A stretch of DNA of 29,435 nucleotides from a bacterium (GCA_004560375.1 SFVC01000033.1:1-29435); one strand, 5' to 3'. Positions 20,637 to 28,393 are shown, counted from the first letter of the stretch. A program made the numbers and translations. Notes: a model not told the origin generated them from the letters alone.

Positions 20637-21986
20637 TCAAATCAGGCCCTGGGCCAGCATGACGTCGGCCACCTTCTTGAAACCGGCGATGTTGGCGCCC
20701 ACCACCAGGTCGCCGGGGACGCCGCACTCCACGGAGGCGTTGAAGATGTTGTGGAAGATGTTGGTCATAATGTCCTTCAACTTGGCGTCCACTTCCTCGA
20801 AGGTCCAGGAGTAGCGCATGGAGTTCTGGCTCATTTCGAGACCGCTGGTGGCCACGCCGCCGGCATTGGCAGCCTTGGCGGGGGCGAACAGGAGTCCGGC
20901 CTCCTGGAACACATGGATGGCCTCGGGACGGCAGGGCATATTGGCGCCTTCGGCCACGGCCATAGCGCCGTTCTTTACGATGGTCTTGGCAATCTCGCCG
21001 TCGATCTCGTTCTGGGTGGCGCAGGGCAGGGCGATGTCGCAGGGCACGTTCCAGATGTTGCGGAAGCCCTCGGTGTAGGTGCTGCCGGGGACCCGCTCGG
21101 CGTATTCCTTGATACGGCCGCGGTGACCCAGCTTGATGTCCTTCACCACGTCCAGGTCAATGCCGTTGGGATCGTGGATATAGCCGTTGGAGTCGCTCAT
21201 GGCCACGACCTTGCCGCCCAGCTGGGTGGCCTTCTGGCAGGCAAAGATGGCCACGTTGCCGGAGCCGGAGATGACCACGGTCTTGCCTTCGAAGCTGTCC
21301 TTGCGCATGCACTTGAGCATTTCCTCGGTCAGGTAGCACAGGCCGTAGCCGGTGGCCTCGGTACGCACCAGGGAGCCGCCGAATTCCAGGCCCTTGCCGG
21401 TGAGGACGCCGGCGTCGTAGCTGCCGCGGATGCGGCGGTACTGGCCGAACAGATAGCCGATCTCACGGGCGCCCACGCCGATGTCGCCGGCGGGCACGTC
21501 CACGAACTGGCCGATGTGACGGTTCAGCTCGGTCATAAAGCTCTGGCAGAAGCGCATGACCTCGCCGTCACTCTTGCCCTTGGGGTCGAAGTCGCTGCCG
21601 CCCTTGGCACCGCCCATGGGCAGGCCGGTGAGACTGTTCTTCAGGATCTGCTCAAAGCCCAGGAATTTCAGAATAGACATATTGACAGTGGGATGGAACC
21701 GCAGGCCGCCCTTGTAGGGACCGATGGCGGAGCTGAACTGGATGCGGTAGCCGCGGTTGACATGGACCGCGCCCTTGTCATCGATCCAGGGCACCCGGAA
21801 GCAGATCATGCGCTCCGGCTCCACGAAGGTCTCAATGATGCCCTTCTGTTCATACTCAGGATGCTGTTCCACGATGAGGTCCAGGCTCTCCAGGACCTCC
21901 AGCACGGCCTGATGGAATTCCTTCTGATCCGGGTCCCGGGTGACGACCTGGGTATATACCCGCTGCAAATACTCGCTCTTCAACAT
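20637..21986 (-). CDS. gdhA: NADP-type glutamate dehydrogenase
   Basis: A 449-residue hexameric-type glutamate dehydrogenase that interconverts 2-oxoglutarate plus ammonia with glutamate. GPYKGGLRFHP and PMGGAKGGSDFDPKGKS hold the substrate-binding and catalytic lysines. VVISGSGNVAIFACQKATQLGGKVVAMSDSNGYI is the Rossmann nucleotide site, where GSGNVA and a following Ser in place of Asp fit NADP use. Length equals that of E. coli GdhA (447). The ATG at 21986 follows AAAGGGG. It is monocistronic, with a -10 box about 120 bases upstream. With aconitase and isocitrate dehydrogenase nearby it completes a route from citrate to glutamate. Confidence 0.97.
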   Translation of the reverse strand: MLKSEYLQRVYTQVVTRDPDQKEFHQAVLEVLESLDLIVEQHPEYEQKGIIETFVEPERMICFRVPWIDDKGAVHVNRGYRIQFSSAIGPYKGGLRFHPTVNMSILKFLGFEQILKNSLTGLPMGGAKGGSDFDPKGKSDGEVMRFCQSFMTELNRHIGQFVDVPAGDIGVGAREIGYLFGQYRRIRGSYDAGVLTGKGLEFGGSLVRTEATGYGLCYLTEEMLKCMRKDSFEGKTVVISGSGNVAIFACQKATQLGGKVVAMSDSNGYIHDPNGIDLDVVKDIKLGHRGRIKEYAERVPGSTYTEGFRNIWNVPCDIALPCATQNEIDGEIAKTIVKNGAMAVAEGANMPCRPEAIHVFQEAGLLFAPAKAANAGGVATSGLEMSQNSMRYSWTFEEVDAKLKDIMTNIFHNIFNASVECGVPGDLVVGANIAGFKKVADVMLAQGLI

Positions 21987-22103
21987 GATTCGTATGCCCC
22001 TTTTTCTTTCTTTTGGTGTTTAGCGCATTGAATTTTCCCACTCAATAGAATATCGGAAAACATGGATTTTGTACAAGACTTAAAATTCCTAAAATGTAAA
22101 ACG

Positions 22104-22109
22104 ATTATA
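22104..22109 (-). promoter_or_regulatory. Probable -10 box of the gdhA promoter
   Basis: TATAAT on the minus strand at 22104-22109. No good -35 lies at 16-18 bases; a TTGTAA is present at a spacing of 20. A long leader of about 110 bases would separate it from the gdhA start. The rest of the 234-base gap holds an AT-rich stretch and the terminator of the next gene. Confidence 0.5.
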
Positions 22110-22135
22110 CGAGCCGATTTCTGCAAATTTTACAA

Positions 22136-22180
22136 AAAAATCAGCACCTTTTCCAACAGTGGACAAAGGCACTGATTTTT
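22136..22180 (-). terminator. Terminator of the TIGR04255 gene
   Basis: AAAAATCAG at 22136-22144 pairs with CTGATTTTT at 22172-22180, extended inward by CCTTT/AAAGG after two mismatches. On the minus strand a run of seven U follows, about 40 bases after the stop of the 22221-23015 gene. Confidence 0.8.
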
Positions 22181-22220
22181 GTTTCCGAGAGAGGTACTAC
22201 CTTATAAAGCCATATGTGTT

Positions 22221-23015
22221 TTAAAGCGTGCTCATGGCGTCCCGCGTCCGGTCTGTAACGGCCCCCTCAAAGACCCGGGTGCCGTGGCCGTGGAGGGTCT
22301 CCAGCGCGGCGGCGGCCAGGGTGCAAGGGGTCTGGCCGTTCATGGACAGGTCCATGTCGAAGATGAACTTCACCTCCGGGTCCTGCTGGGCGCCGGGGGC
22401 GTTGTTCTGGATACGGCCCGGTCCGGCGTGGATCTTGGCCTGGCAGGAGGAGTCCAGTTTCAAAAGCAGATCGCTGGAGCAGTTTACCACCTGATCCTCC
22501 CGGACGTCCGGCTCCCGCAGGGCGCCGGTATAGGCGGGGGTGAACAGCTCCGCCCAGGGCACGTCCTCCAGCCCCAGCTTCTGGCGGGAAAAGAGGTTGA
22601 TGTAGCGGATGCCCACCCGCTGGAAATAGGCGGGCTTGTACAGCTTGATGAATGATGCCAGCGGCTTGTCCAGATGGTGGGCAAACTCCTCCCAGCCGGT
22701 GTAGCGGAGAGTGGACAGGGCGATGAAATCCTTGGTGAGGTTCAGCTTCCATTTGCCGTCGGCGGAAAGGAAGTGGTAGTTCGTCACCGGCGGCTGCTGT
22801 TCCACCCTGGGATTGGGCCCGCCCAGTCCGGAGACCTTGGGGGGCGTCACGTCCTGCCGGCGGGCATACTGGGGGAAATCCTCCCGGATAGCCTCCTGAA
22901 AGTCGGCGGGCTCCACGGTGTTGATGGTGAGGATGGTGGGGAAGCGGAGCTGGCAGATGACCTCATGGGCGGGAGAATTGGGGTAATGGCTCCTGGGCCG
23001 GTCGGAAAACAGCAT
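22221..23015 (-). CDS. TIGR04255-family protein
   Basis: A 264-residue soluble protein matching the sporadically distributed TIGR04255 family. The N-terminal YPNSPAHEVICQLRFP, a central FIALSTLRYTGWEEF and FQRVGIRYINLF are the family landmarks. No catalytic motif, signal peptide or membrane segment is seen. Members occur patchily across bacteria, sometimes beside mobile or defence genes; here the neighbours are housekeeping genes. The ATG at 23015 follows AAGGAG. It is monocistronic with its own promoter and terminator. Function is unknown. Confidence 0.85.
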   Translation of the reverse strand: MLFSDRPRSHYPNSPAHEVICQLRFPTILTINTVEPADFQEAIREDFPQYARRQDVTPPKVSGLGGPNPRVEQQPPVTNYHFLSADGKWKLNLTKDFIALSTLRYTGWEEFAHHLDKPLASFIKLYKPAYFQRVGIRYINLFSRQKLGLEDVPWAELFTPAYTGALREPDVREDQVVNCSSDLLLKLDSSCQAKIHAGPGRIQNNAPGAQQDPEVKFIFDMDLSMNGQTPCTLAAAALETLHGHGTRVFEGAVTDRTRDAMSTL

Positions 23016-23048
23016 AGTCGTATGCTCCTTTGCGTTCTTGATACCCTT

Positions 23049-23077
23049 ATTCTATGCCCCGTGCCCGCAAAAGTCAA
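23049..23077 (-). promoter_or_regulatory. Promoter of the TIGR04255 gene
   Basis: On the minus strand, TTGACT (23072-23077) and TAGAAT (23049-23054) are spaced by 17 bases, in the short gap after the SleB-like gene. Confidence 0.75.
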
Positions 23078-23086
23078 ATAGATGCC

Positions 23087-23869
23087 TTACAGATAAAACC
23101 GGTGGCAGCCGATGGTTTTGCAATATGTCCGGTTGGCGTTGATCCACAGTCCCTGGGACAAAGCCGGCGCGTAAAAGTACAGCGCGTCTCCGATGACGTT
23201 TTCCCCGGCCAGCACCCGCCGGGCGGCCTCCGTAGCCTGGGCGGTGGGGGCCTTGTAGACGGTGCCGTTGGAGACCGGCTCGAACTGCACGCCGTCCACC
23301 CGGTCGAAGATGACGCCGGGGATGGTGTCGGGGAACTCCCGGCTGGCCACCCGGTTCAGCACCACGTTGCCCACGGCGATCTGGCCCTCCAGACACTCGC
23401 CGCCGCTTTCGGCGCTGATGATGCGGCTGAGCCAGTAAAAGTCCGCCGCGTCGTGGGCCGCCCCGGCGGAGGTCACCGCCGCGCCGCCCAGGTACGGGTC
23501 CCACTCGGCGCTGCCGCCCAGGGCCTCTGTCACCAGCCGCAGGGGGACGTAGGTCCGGCCGTTTTCCACCGTGACCCGTCCGGCATATTCCCGGCCGCCG
23601 ATGGTGATGGTGTCCGCCGCCGGGTCCGCCGCCAGCCGTAGGGAGCCGGACACTGCCACGGCCTCCTGTTCCGCGCTGTCCCAGGAGACCGTCCAGCCGC
23701 CAAGAGCGTCCAGCAGATACCGCAGGGGGACATATGTAACGCCCTGTTCCACGTAGGAGCCGCTTTTCAGCACCGTGCCGTCCGCCTGAACGGGCACGGC
23801 CCTGGCCGCCTGGACGGGGAGGGAGAGGGACGCGGCGGCCAGCAGGCCGCACAGAACTTGTCGCTTCAT
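23087..23869 (-). CDS. Secreted SleB-family cell wall hydrolase with copper-amine-oxidase-like stalk domain
   Basis: A 260-residue exported protein. Residues 1-26 form a signal peptide (KRQVLCGLLAAASLSLPVQAARA). Residues 30-135 hold the stalk-like domain with its two repeats (YVPLRYLLDALGGWTVSWD and YVPLRLVTEALGGSAEWD). Residues 147-260 are the Hydrolase_2/SleB domain: LSRIISAESGGECLEGQIAVGNVVLNRV with the likely catalytic Glu154 and a C-terminal ALYFYAP...GLWI...HRFYL. SleB enzymes are lytic transglycosylases that degrade cortex peptidoglycan in germinating spores. Here the wall-anchoring domain is a stalk domain where SleB has a peptidoglycan-binding domain, so it may act on vegetative wall. 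The start at 23869 follows AAAGGA; no clear promoter was found. Confidence 0.9.
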   Translation of the reverse strand: MKRQVLCGLLAAASLSLPVQAARAVPVQADGTVLKSGSYVEQGVTYVPLRYLLDALGGWTVSWDSAEQEAVAVSGSLRLAADPAADTITIGGREYAGRVTVENGRTYVPLRLVTEALGGSAEWDPYLGGAAVTSAGAAHDAADFYWLSRIISAESGGECLEGQIAVGNVVLNRVASREFPDTIPGVIFDRVDGVQFEPVSNGTVYKAPTAQATEAARRVLAGENVIGDALYFYAPALSQGLWINANRTYCKTIGCHRFYL

Positions 23870-23976
23870 TGCGTTTTTTCCTTTCTGTGGTTTTTTCCGC
23901 AATCCATGGTACAGGAATCTCCCTGCTGGAAGCAACCCTCAAAACCTGGTATTCATCCCAGGATCCTCCAATGCTG

Positions 23977-24005
23977 TTGACAATATCGTAAAACGATATT
24001 ACAAT
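23977..24005 (+). promoter_or_regulatory. Promoter of the PadR-DUF2812 operon
   Basis: TTGACA at 23977-23982 and TACAAT at 24000-24005 are spaced by 17 bases. The whole spacer is occupied by operator 1, so a bound repressor would directly block RNA polymerase. Confidence 0.85.
23982..24000. promoter_or_regulatory. PadR operator 1
   Basis: A perfect inverted repeat AATATCG-TAAAA-CGATATT with a five-base centre, lying between the -35 and -10 boxes. Confidence 0.85.
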
Positions 24006-24015
24006 CAAAACATAG

Positions 24016-24034
24016 AATATCGTGTTTCGATATT
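24016..24034. promoter_or_regulatory. PadR operator 2
   Basis: A second perfect inverted repeat AATATCG-TGTTT-CGATATT, with the same arms and five-base centre as operator 1. Centres are 34 bases apart, about three helical turns, so dimers on both sites would face the same side. It ends at the start of the GGAGGAG ribosome binding site. Confidence 0.85.
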
Positions 24035-24047
24035 GGAGGAGACGCCC

Positions 24048-24359
24048 ATGGCGAAGGAACCCCTGAAAGTTCTGACGGAGAGCATGTTTTACGTCCTGCT
24101 GAGCCTGCTGCGGCAGGAGCGGTGCGGCACGGAGATCGTGCGGTTTGTGGATGACACCACGGCGGGCCGGGTGCCCCTGGGCCCGGGAACGCTGTACACC
24201 ATTTTGGCGAAGTTCCAGGAGGAGGGGCTCATCCGGGAGACGGCGGTGGAGGGCCGCAAGCGGACCTATGCCATCACAGACCGGGGACGGGCCCTGTATC
24301 GCCAGGAGCTGAGCCGCCTGAAGCTCTGCGTCGCCGACGGCGACCGGGAGGGAGGATGA
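24048..24359 (+). CDS. PadR-family transcriptional regulator
   Basis: A 103-residue winged-helix protein. LTESMFYVLLSLLRQERCGTEIVRFVDD (about 8-35) is the N-terminal PadR part. VPLGPGTLYTILAKFQEEGLI is the recognition helix region, and VEGRKRTYAITDRGRALYRQEL is the wing and the start of the dimerisation helix. The ATG at 24048 follows GGAGGAG; a TTG five codons earlier lies in the operator. It is the first gene of its operon and very likely represses it through the two operators. The DUF2812 gene starts three bases after its stop. Confidence 0.93.
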   Translation: MAKEPLKVLTESMFYVLLSLLRQERCGTEIVRFVDDTTAGRVPLGPGTLYTILAKFQEEGLIRETAVEGRKRTYAITDRGRALYRQELSRLKLCVADGDREGG

Positions 24360-24362
24360 CCG

Positions 24363-25493
24363 ATGAAGTGGAACCGCTGGCGGGACGTCCCGCCCTGCAG
24401 TACGTACGACATTCCCGGCATGGAGGAGTGGCTGTCCCGGCAGGCCGCCCGGGGCCGGGAGCTGACAGACTGGTGCAATTTCCGTAACGCGCCGTCCCGG
24501 GACTGCCGGTTCGCGCTGGAACCGGCGGAGAAGGGGCAGTACAAGCCCACGGAAGAGCAGAGGGAGGCCTACGGCGAGGCGGGCTGGGAGTTCGTCTGTT
24601 CCAGCAGCCTGTTTCTGGTGTGGCGGTCCACCCGGCCTGACGCCATGCCCCTCCGCACGGACCCCACCGCCGACAGCTGGGCCTACGGACGGCTGTGGGA
24701 GCGGGTCAGGAACAGTACCCTGTGGGCAATCCTGGCGCTGCTGGGCGTCCTCATCTTTTGGATCCGACAGGGAGGAAACTGCTTCTTCCTGAGCACCATC
24801 CGGGCGGGAGGTACGTGGAAATTTCTGCTCTTTCTGGCGGTGGAAGCGGTGACGGCCGCGCACCTGCTGCTGGACCTGCGCTGCTTCCGCCAGCTGCTGG
24901 ACAGCCTGCGCTGCGGCTTTCCCATGCCCCGCCGGCGTATCCGGCCCCGCCGCAGGGCCCTGCTGCTGTGCGTTCCCCTTGCCCTGGTCCTGCTGAACCT
25001 GGTCAGTCTGGCAAAGATTGTGACAGGCAGCGCCGGCGTGCCGCTGTCAGAGGACCCGGTGCCCTACATCGAGGCGGAGACCCTGGGCGGTCGGGGCGGC
25101 AATGTGACGGTGGAACGGCGGGAGGACTTGCTGGGGGAGAGTGTTACGGTCTGCCAGGGTGAGCCGGACGTGGTGTGGAAGCGGGACCCCCAGCCCAGCA
25201 ACCTCCCCGGCACGGACATCCTGCGGATCGTCTGCGATACCCAGCAGGAGACGGTCACTCTCCGGCTCCCGGCTCTGGCGGGGCCGCTGCTGCGGGAGTT
25301 CACTGTCCGCATCGAGGAGGAAGCGGGGGAGCCGCCTCAGCCCATAGGGGAGAATACCTATTACCTGCTGGATGAAAACGGGATTCAGCATTTGACCTTC
25401 CGAAAAGACGGGCAAGTGTTCTGCATTCGCACCAATGCCCCGGCGGACCTGCGGGCTCACCTGAATGACTTCACCGCCCTTTTGACGGACTGA
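24363..25493 (+). CDS. DUF2812 membrane protein, copy 1
   Basis: A 376-residue protein. Residues 1-115 form the DUF2812 domain, recognised by GMEEWLSRQAARGRELTDW and AYGEAGWEFVCSSSLFLVWRS. Three membrane segments are visible at about 118-136, 151-170 and 198-218. After them lies an extracytoplasmic C-terminal region of about 155 residues that ends with DLRAHLNDFTALLTD. DUF2812 genes very often sit next to PadR regulators, but their function is unknown. The next gene is a paralogue with the same layout. The ATG at 24363 is preceded by GGGAGGATG. A sensor or envelope transport role is possible. Confidence 0.85.
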   Translation: MKWNRWRDVPPCSTYDIPGMEEWLSRQAARGRELTDWCNFRNAPSRDCRFALEPAEKGQYKPTEEQREAYGEAGWEFVCSSSLFLVWRSTRPDAMPLRTDPTADSWAYGRLWERVRNSTLWAILALLGVLIFWIRQGGNCFFLSTIRAGGTWKFLLFLAVEAVTAAHLLLDLRCFRQLLDSLRCGFPMPRRRIRPRRRALLLCVPLALVLLNLVSLAKIVTGSAGVPLSEDPVPYIEAETLGGRGGNVTVERREDLLGESVTVCQGEPDVVWKRDPQPSNLPGTDILRIVCDTQQETVTLRLPALAGPLLREFTVRIEEEAGEPPQPIGENTYYLLDENGIQHLTFRKDGQVFCIRTNAPADLRAHLNDFTALLTD

Positions 25494-25504
25494 GGGGGAG
25501 GACT

Positions 25505-26629
25505 ATGAGAAAGAAAAAATACAGTTTAAAGCCCGCCGGGGACTGGGAGACCGGCGCCCTGGAGGCATGGCTGGAGCAGGAGGCCGCCAAGGGCTGGCGG
25601 CTGACGGCTTGGGTGAGCTGGTTTGCCGTTCTGGAACGGGCGGAGCCTGCCCCATGCCGCGTCCGCATCCAGCCCCGGGAGCCGGAGGCCAGGGAGAACT
25701 GGGAGGCCCGCCTGGAGGTTTACCGGGACCTGGGCTGGACCTACGCCGCCCAAATGGGAGACTACGAGGCGTACTACTGTGACGACCCCGCCGCGGCGGA
25801 GCTGGAATCCGACCCCGTAGCCCAGAAATGGGCCTGGGACAAGAGTTTGAAAAGCGCCTTGCGGCAGGGCTGGCTGGAGCTTTTCCTGTTCGCGGCGCTG
25901 GCGGTGCTTATTCTGTACTTGTGGCTGTCGGCAGGGAACAAGGTGGAGTGGTTCCTGAAAATGGGGCCGGAGCTGGTGCTGGTAGGTCTTCTCTGCGCCG
26001 TGGGGGTATTCGGCGGCGTTCGGAAGCTCCTGGGCGTTTGGCGGACCCGGGACCTGCTGGACGCGGGCGTCGCCCCGCCCCACACGGGCAACTGGCGGAA
26101 CAGCCGCCGCCTGATGGCAGTGACATCCTTCCTGCTGCTGCTTTTCTGGACCGTGCATCTGGTGGGCTTGGGAATGACGGGCAATGCCGCTTACAGGTCA
26201 CTGGACAATCCGGAATTGCCCTATGTGGCTGCGGAGGTTCTGGACCCCACGCTGACGTCCTCTATCCGGGAGGATTCCAGCTTTGGCACCCTGGAGCGGG
26301 CTCCCCTGGCCCCCGCGCGTTATAGCGTCAGAGAGTTCTTCTCCGAACAGAAACAAGTAACGACCACTTACGACCGCCTCCTGTTCTCCGCCCTGGCGGG
26401 CCCGCTGTACCGGGAAAAGCTGGAGAAATATCGGGAACAGTGGCCGGACGCGGCATTGACGGTGCCGGACCGGGCGGGCTTCGACCAGGCCGTCCTGCTG
26501 GAGAGCGGCGAAGTCTCCGTCCTGCTGGCCCGCCGGGGAAAAGCAGTGCTGACCGTCTGGACCAACACAGGCGCCGACCTCTCCGCCCACCTGGATGACT
26601 ATGCCGACCTCCTGACGGATTTCTGCTGA
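25505..26629 (+). CDS. DUF2812 membrane protein, copy 2
   Basis: A 374-residue paralogue of the upstream gene. The DUF2812 domain at about 8-105 shows GALEAWLEQEAAKGWRLTAW and YRDLGWTYAAQMGDYEAYYCDD. Membrane segments lie at about 122-142, 155-172 and 200-220. The C-terminal outer domain ends in DLSAHLDDYADLLTDFC, closely matching the end of copy 1 (DLRAHLNDFTALLTD). Apart from such landmarks the two have diverged strongly, so the duplication is old. It starts 11 bases after copy 1, behind GGGGGAGG. Confidence 0.85.
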   Translation: MRKKKYSLKPAGDWETGALEAWLEQEAAKGWRLTAWVSWFAVLERAEPAPCRVRIQPREPEARENWEARLEVYRDLGWTYAAQMGDYEAYYCDDPAAAELESDPVAQKWAWDKSLKSALRQGWLELFLFAALAVLILYLWLSAGNKVEWFLKMGPELVLVGLLCAVGVFGGVRKLLGVWRTRDLLDAGVAPPHTGNWRNSRRLMAVTSFLLLLFWTVHLVGLGMTGNAAYRSLDNPELPYVAAEVLDPTLTSSIREDSSFGTLERAPLAPARYSVREFFSEQKQVTTTYDRLLFSALAGPLYREKLEKYREQWPDAALTVPDRAGFDQAVLLESGEVSVLLARRGKAVLTVWTNTGADLSAHLDDYADLLTDFC

Positions 26630-26643
26630 AAAGGAGCGCCGTC

Positions 26644-26742
26644 GTGAAACGGAACGAGGACCCGGTCAGGAATATTGATTACAAAGAGGGCCGCCCTGCG
26701 TCCGCCTATGATGCGGCCGCCGCCGACCTGTCAGCCTTGTGA
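26644..26742 (+). CDS. Possible 32-residue small protein ending the PadR-DUF2812 operon
   Basis: A GTG at 26644 lies seven bases after a good AAGGAG and opens a frame of 32 codons ending in TGA. The product is polar, with RNIDYKEGRPASAYDAAAADL in its middle and end. It has no membrane segment. The operon terminator starts six bases after its stop. It could be a real small protein or the remnant of a longer deleted gene. I do not recognise it. Confidence 0.5.
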   Translation: MKRNEDPVRNIDYKEGRPASAYDAAAADLSAL

Positions 26743-26747
26743 ACACA

Positions 26748-26783
26748 AAAATACCCGCGTGCTGAATAGCACGCGGGTATTTT
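26748..26783. terminator. Bidirectional terminator between the DUF2812 operon and icd
   Basis: A perfect 16-base stem, 26748-26763 with 26768-26783, around GAAT. The core is CCCGCGTGCT/AGCACGCGGG with AAAAT and ATTTT at the ends, suiting both convergent units. Confidence 0.93.
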
Positions 26784-26792
26784 ATCAGTTAT

Positions 26793-28010
26793 TTATGCCA
26801 ATTTACTGTGCAATCTATCCGCAATGGCATCCAGGAATGTCTCGCTGTCTACGCCGGTGGCCCGGAATCCGGGATCCACCAGACCCAGCAGATCTTTCGT
26901 CATCACGCCGTCCATCAGCGTCTCCAGAGAGGCGTCCTCCATGGCCTGGCCGAATTTCACCAGGTCTTCCAGACCGTCCAGTTCACCCCGGCGCTTGAGG
27001 GCACCGCTCCAGGCGAAGATGGTGGCGATGGGGTTGGTGGAGGTCTTTTCCCCCTTCAAATAGCGGTAATAGTGGCGGGTGACGGTGCCGTGGCTGGCCT
27101 CGAACTCCATGGTGCCGTCGGGGGACACCAGCACGGAGGTCATCATGGCGAGGCTGCCGAAGGCGGTGGCCACCATGTCGCTCATCACATCGCCGTCGTA
27201 GTTTTTCAGCGCCCAGATAAAGCCGCCCTTGGAGCGGATGACACGGGCCACCGCGTCATCAATGAGGGTGTAGAAATAGGTCAGGCCCAGCTTTTCGAAC
27301 TCCGCCTTGTAGGTGGACTCGTACTCCTCCTCAAAAATGCGCTTGAACGCGCCGTCATAACCCTTGGCAATGGTATCCTTGGTGGAGAACCACAGGTCCT
27401 GGCGCTGGTTGATGGCGTACTGGAAGCAGGAGCGGGCAAAGGCACGGATGCTGCCCTCCTTGTTGTGCTGGGCCTGCCAGACGGCGGGGCCGTCCACGGT
27501 CTGGACGGTCAGCGTCTTTTCCGCGCCGCTCTCGCCCTTGAAGGTCAGGGTCGCGGTGCCCGGCTCGTCAGTCTCCAGGTCCACAGCCTTGTACATATCG
27601 CCGTAGGCGTGGCGGGCGATGGTGATGGGAGCCTCCCAGTTTTTCACCACGGGCTTGATGCAGGGCAGTACGATGGGGGCACGAAACGCGGTGCCGTCCA
27701 GAATGGCCCGGATGGTGCCGTTGGGGGACTTCCACATCTCGGTGAGCTGGGGATATTCCTCCATCCGCTGCCGGTTAGGTGTAATGGTTGCACACTTTAC
27801 AGCTACGCCCAGCCGCTTCGTGGCATAGGCGGCGTCGATGGTCACCTGGTCTTTTGTCTCGTTGCGGTGGAGCAGGCCCAGATCGTAGTATTCGGTTTTC
27901 AAATCCACAAAGGGGAGAATGAGTTTTTCCTTGATCATGGCCCACAGTACGCGGGTCATCTCGTCACCGTCCATCTCCACCAGGGGCGTAGTCATTTTGA
28001 TTTTTTCCAT
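26793..28010 (-). CDS. icd: NADP-dependent isocitrate dehydrogenase (eukaryotic-like type)
   Basis: A 405-residue enzyme that oxidises and decarboxylates isocitrate to 2-oxoglutarate. It matches the eukaryotic-like (IDH1/IDH2) subfamily and not the E. coli Icd type: VEMDGDEMTRVLW at the N terminus, ATITPNRQRMEEY, SPNGTIRAILDGTAFRAPIV (isocitrate binding), NYDGDVMSDMVATAFGSLAMM with metal-binding Asp, and EASHGTVTRHYYRYLKGEKTSTNPIATIFAWSGAL. The ATG at 28010 follows GGAGG by ten bases; a second ATG five codons on is possible. Aconitase lies upstream in the same direction, 408 bases away. No clear promoter was found in the palindrome-rich gap. Confidence 0.96.
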   Translation of the reverse strand: MEKIKMTTPLVEMDGDEMTRVLWAMIKEKLILPFVDLKTEYYDLGLLHRNETKDQVTIDAAYATKRLGVAVKCATITPNRQRMEEYPQLTEMWKSPNGTIRAILDGTAFRAPIVLPCIKPVVKNWEAPITIARHAYGDMYKAVDLETDEPGTATLTFKGESGAEKTLTVQTVDGPAVWQAQHNKEGSIRAFARSCFQYAINQRQDLWFSTKDTIAKGYDGAFKRIFEEEYESTYKAEFEKLGLTYFYTLIDDAVARVIRSKGGFIWALKNYDGDVMSDMVATAFGSLAMMTSVLVSPDGTMEFEASHGTVTRHYYRYLKGEKTSTNPIATIFAWSGALKRRGELDGLEDLVKFGQAMEDASLETLMDGVMTKDLLGLVDPGFRATGVDSETFLDAIADRLHSKLA

Positions 28011-28036
28011 AATAGAGTAACCTCCGGAATTTCAAT

Positions 28037-28114
28037 TATTTTCGCCGCGGCACCCTCCAGAGGGGCCTCTCTTGCCCCTTTGGGGCAATTCACCTTCTGT
28101 ACGTGGCGAAAATA
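28037..28114. repeat. Compound inverted repeat directly upstream of icd
   Basis: Outer arms TATTTTCGCC (28037-28046) and GGCGAAAATA (28105-28114) are perfect and enclose two further perfect hairpins: AGAGG/CCTCT (28059-28070) and TTGCCCC/GGGGCAA (28072-28088). The whole would form a three-way junction in RNA. It lies about 30 bases from the icd start, in its probable leader. It resembles a mobile intergenic palindrome or a structured leader. No known riboswitch core is recognised. Confidence 0.55.
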
Positions 28115-28150
28115 CATTGACTCAGCCGCCTTTACCCGCAAGGGGTATGC

Positions 28151-28373
28151 GATATCCGTAAGGCGCTGAAGCGCCAACGGCTATCCAAGGGCGGCGGTCA
28201 CCAGTGACCGATGTCACTGGTGGAAACAGCCGAAGCGCCGCTAGCGGCGGATAAAGCGAGGCTGTTTCGAGGAAGCGGCACGATTGGCGGCCCCAAAGGG
28301 ACCGGGAATCGTAATGCCGCGACGGTGTTGGGGAATCTACTGCGCAGCCGTTAGCAGCTTTGCTGCTTTACGG
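28151..28373. repeat. Cluster of palindromes in the icd-aconitase gap
   Basis: The 408-base gap (28011-28418) has no credible gene. Besides the compound repeat at 28037-28114 it holds a GATA-CCGT-GGCGCT stem (28151-28185), CACCAGTGAC/GTCACTGGTG (28199-28222), and GAAACAGCC/GGCTGTTTC (28223-28231/28260-28268) enclosing CGCCGCTAGCGGCG (28236-28249). It also holds a GCGGCA-CGATT stem with a bulge (28275-28320) and a CCGT-AGCAGC stem (28348-28373). The CACCAGTGA palindrome is a near copy of one at 8288-8312. Confidence 0.65.
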
Positions 28374-28393
28374 ATGCGGCGTCCCCCTTGCGG

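Noticed and set aside
20751..22031. 426-codon plus-strand frame opposite gdhA
   Set aside because: Lies antisense to a complete glutamate dehydrogenase; composition (Ala, Gly, His, Val repeats) is typical of GC-rich shadow frames.
22104..22180. AT-rich stretch upstream of gdhA as a riboswitch
   Set aside because: Its main structure is a hairpin with a U-tract that fits a simple terminator of the neighbouring minus-strand gene, and it lies upstream of the gdhA -10 box.
23052..24863. 603-codon minus-strand frame across the SleB-like, padR and DUF2812 genes
   Set aside because: Overlaps three recognised genes in another frame or strand, and runs through the PadR operators.
26808..28169. 453-codon plus-strand frame opposite icd
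   Set aside because: Antisense to a full-length isocitrate dehydrogenase and extends into the palindrome block; no motif or start signal.
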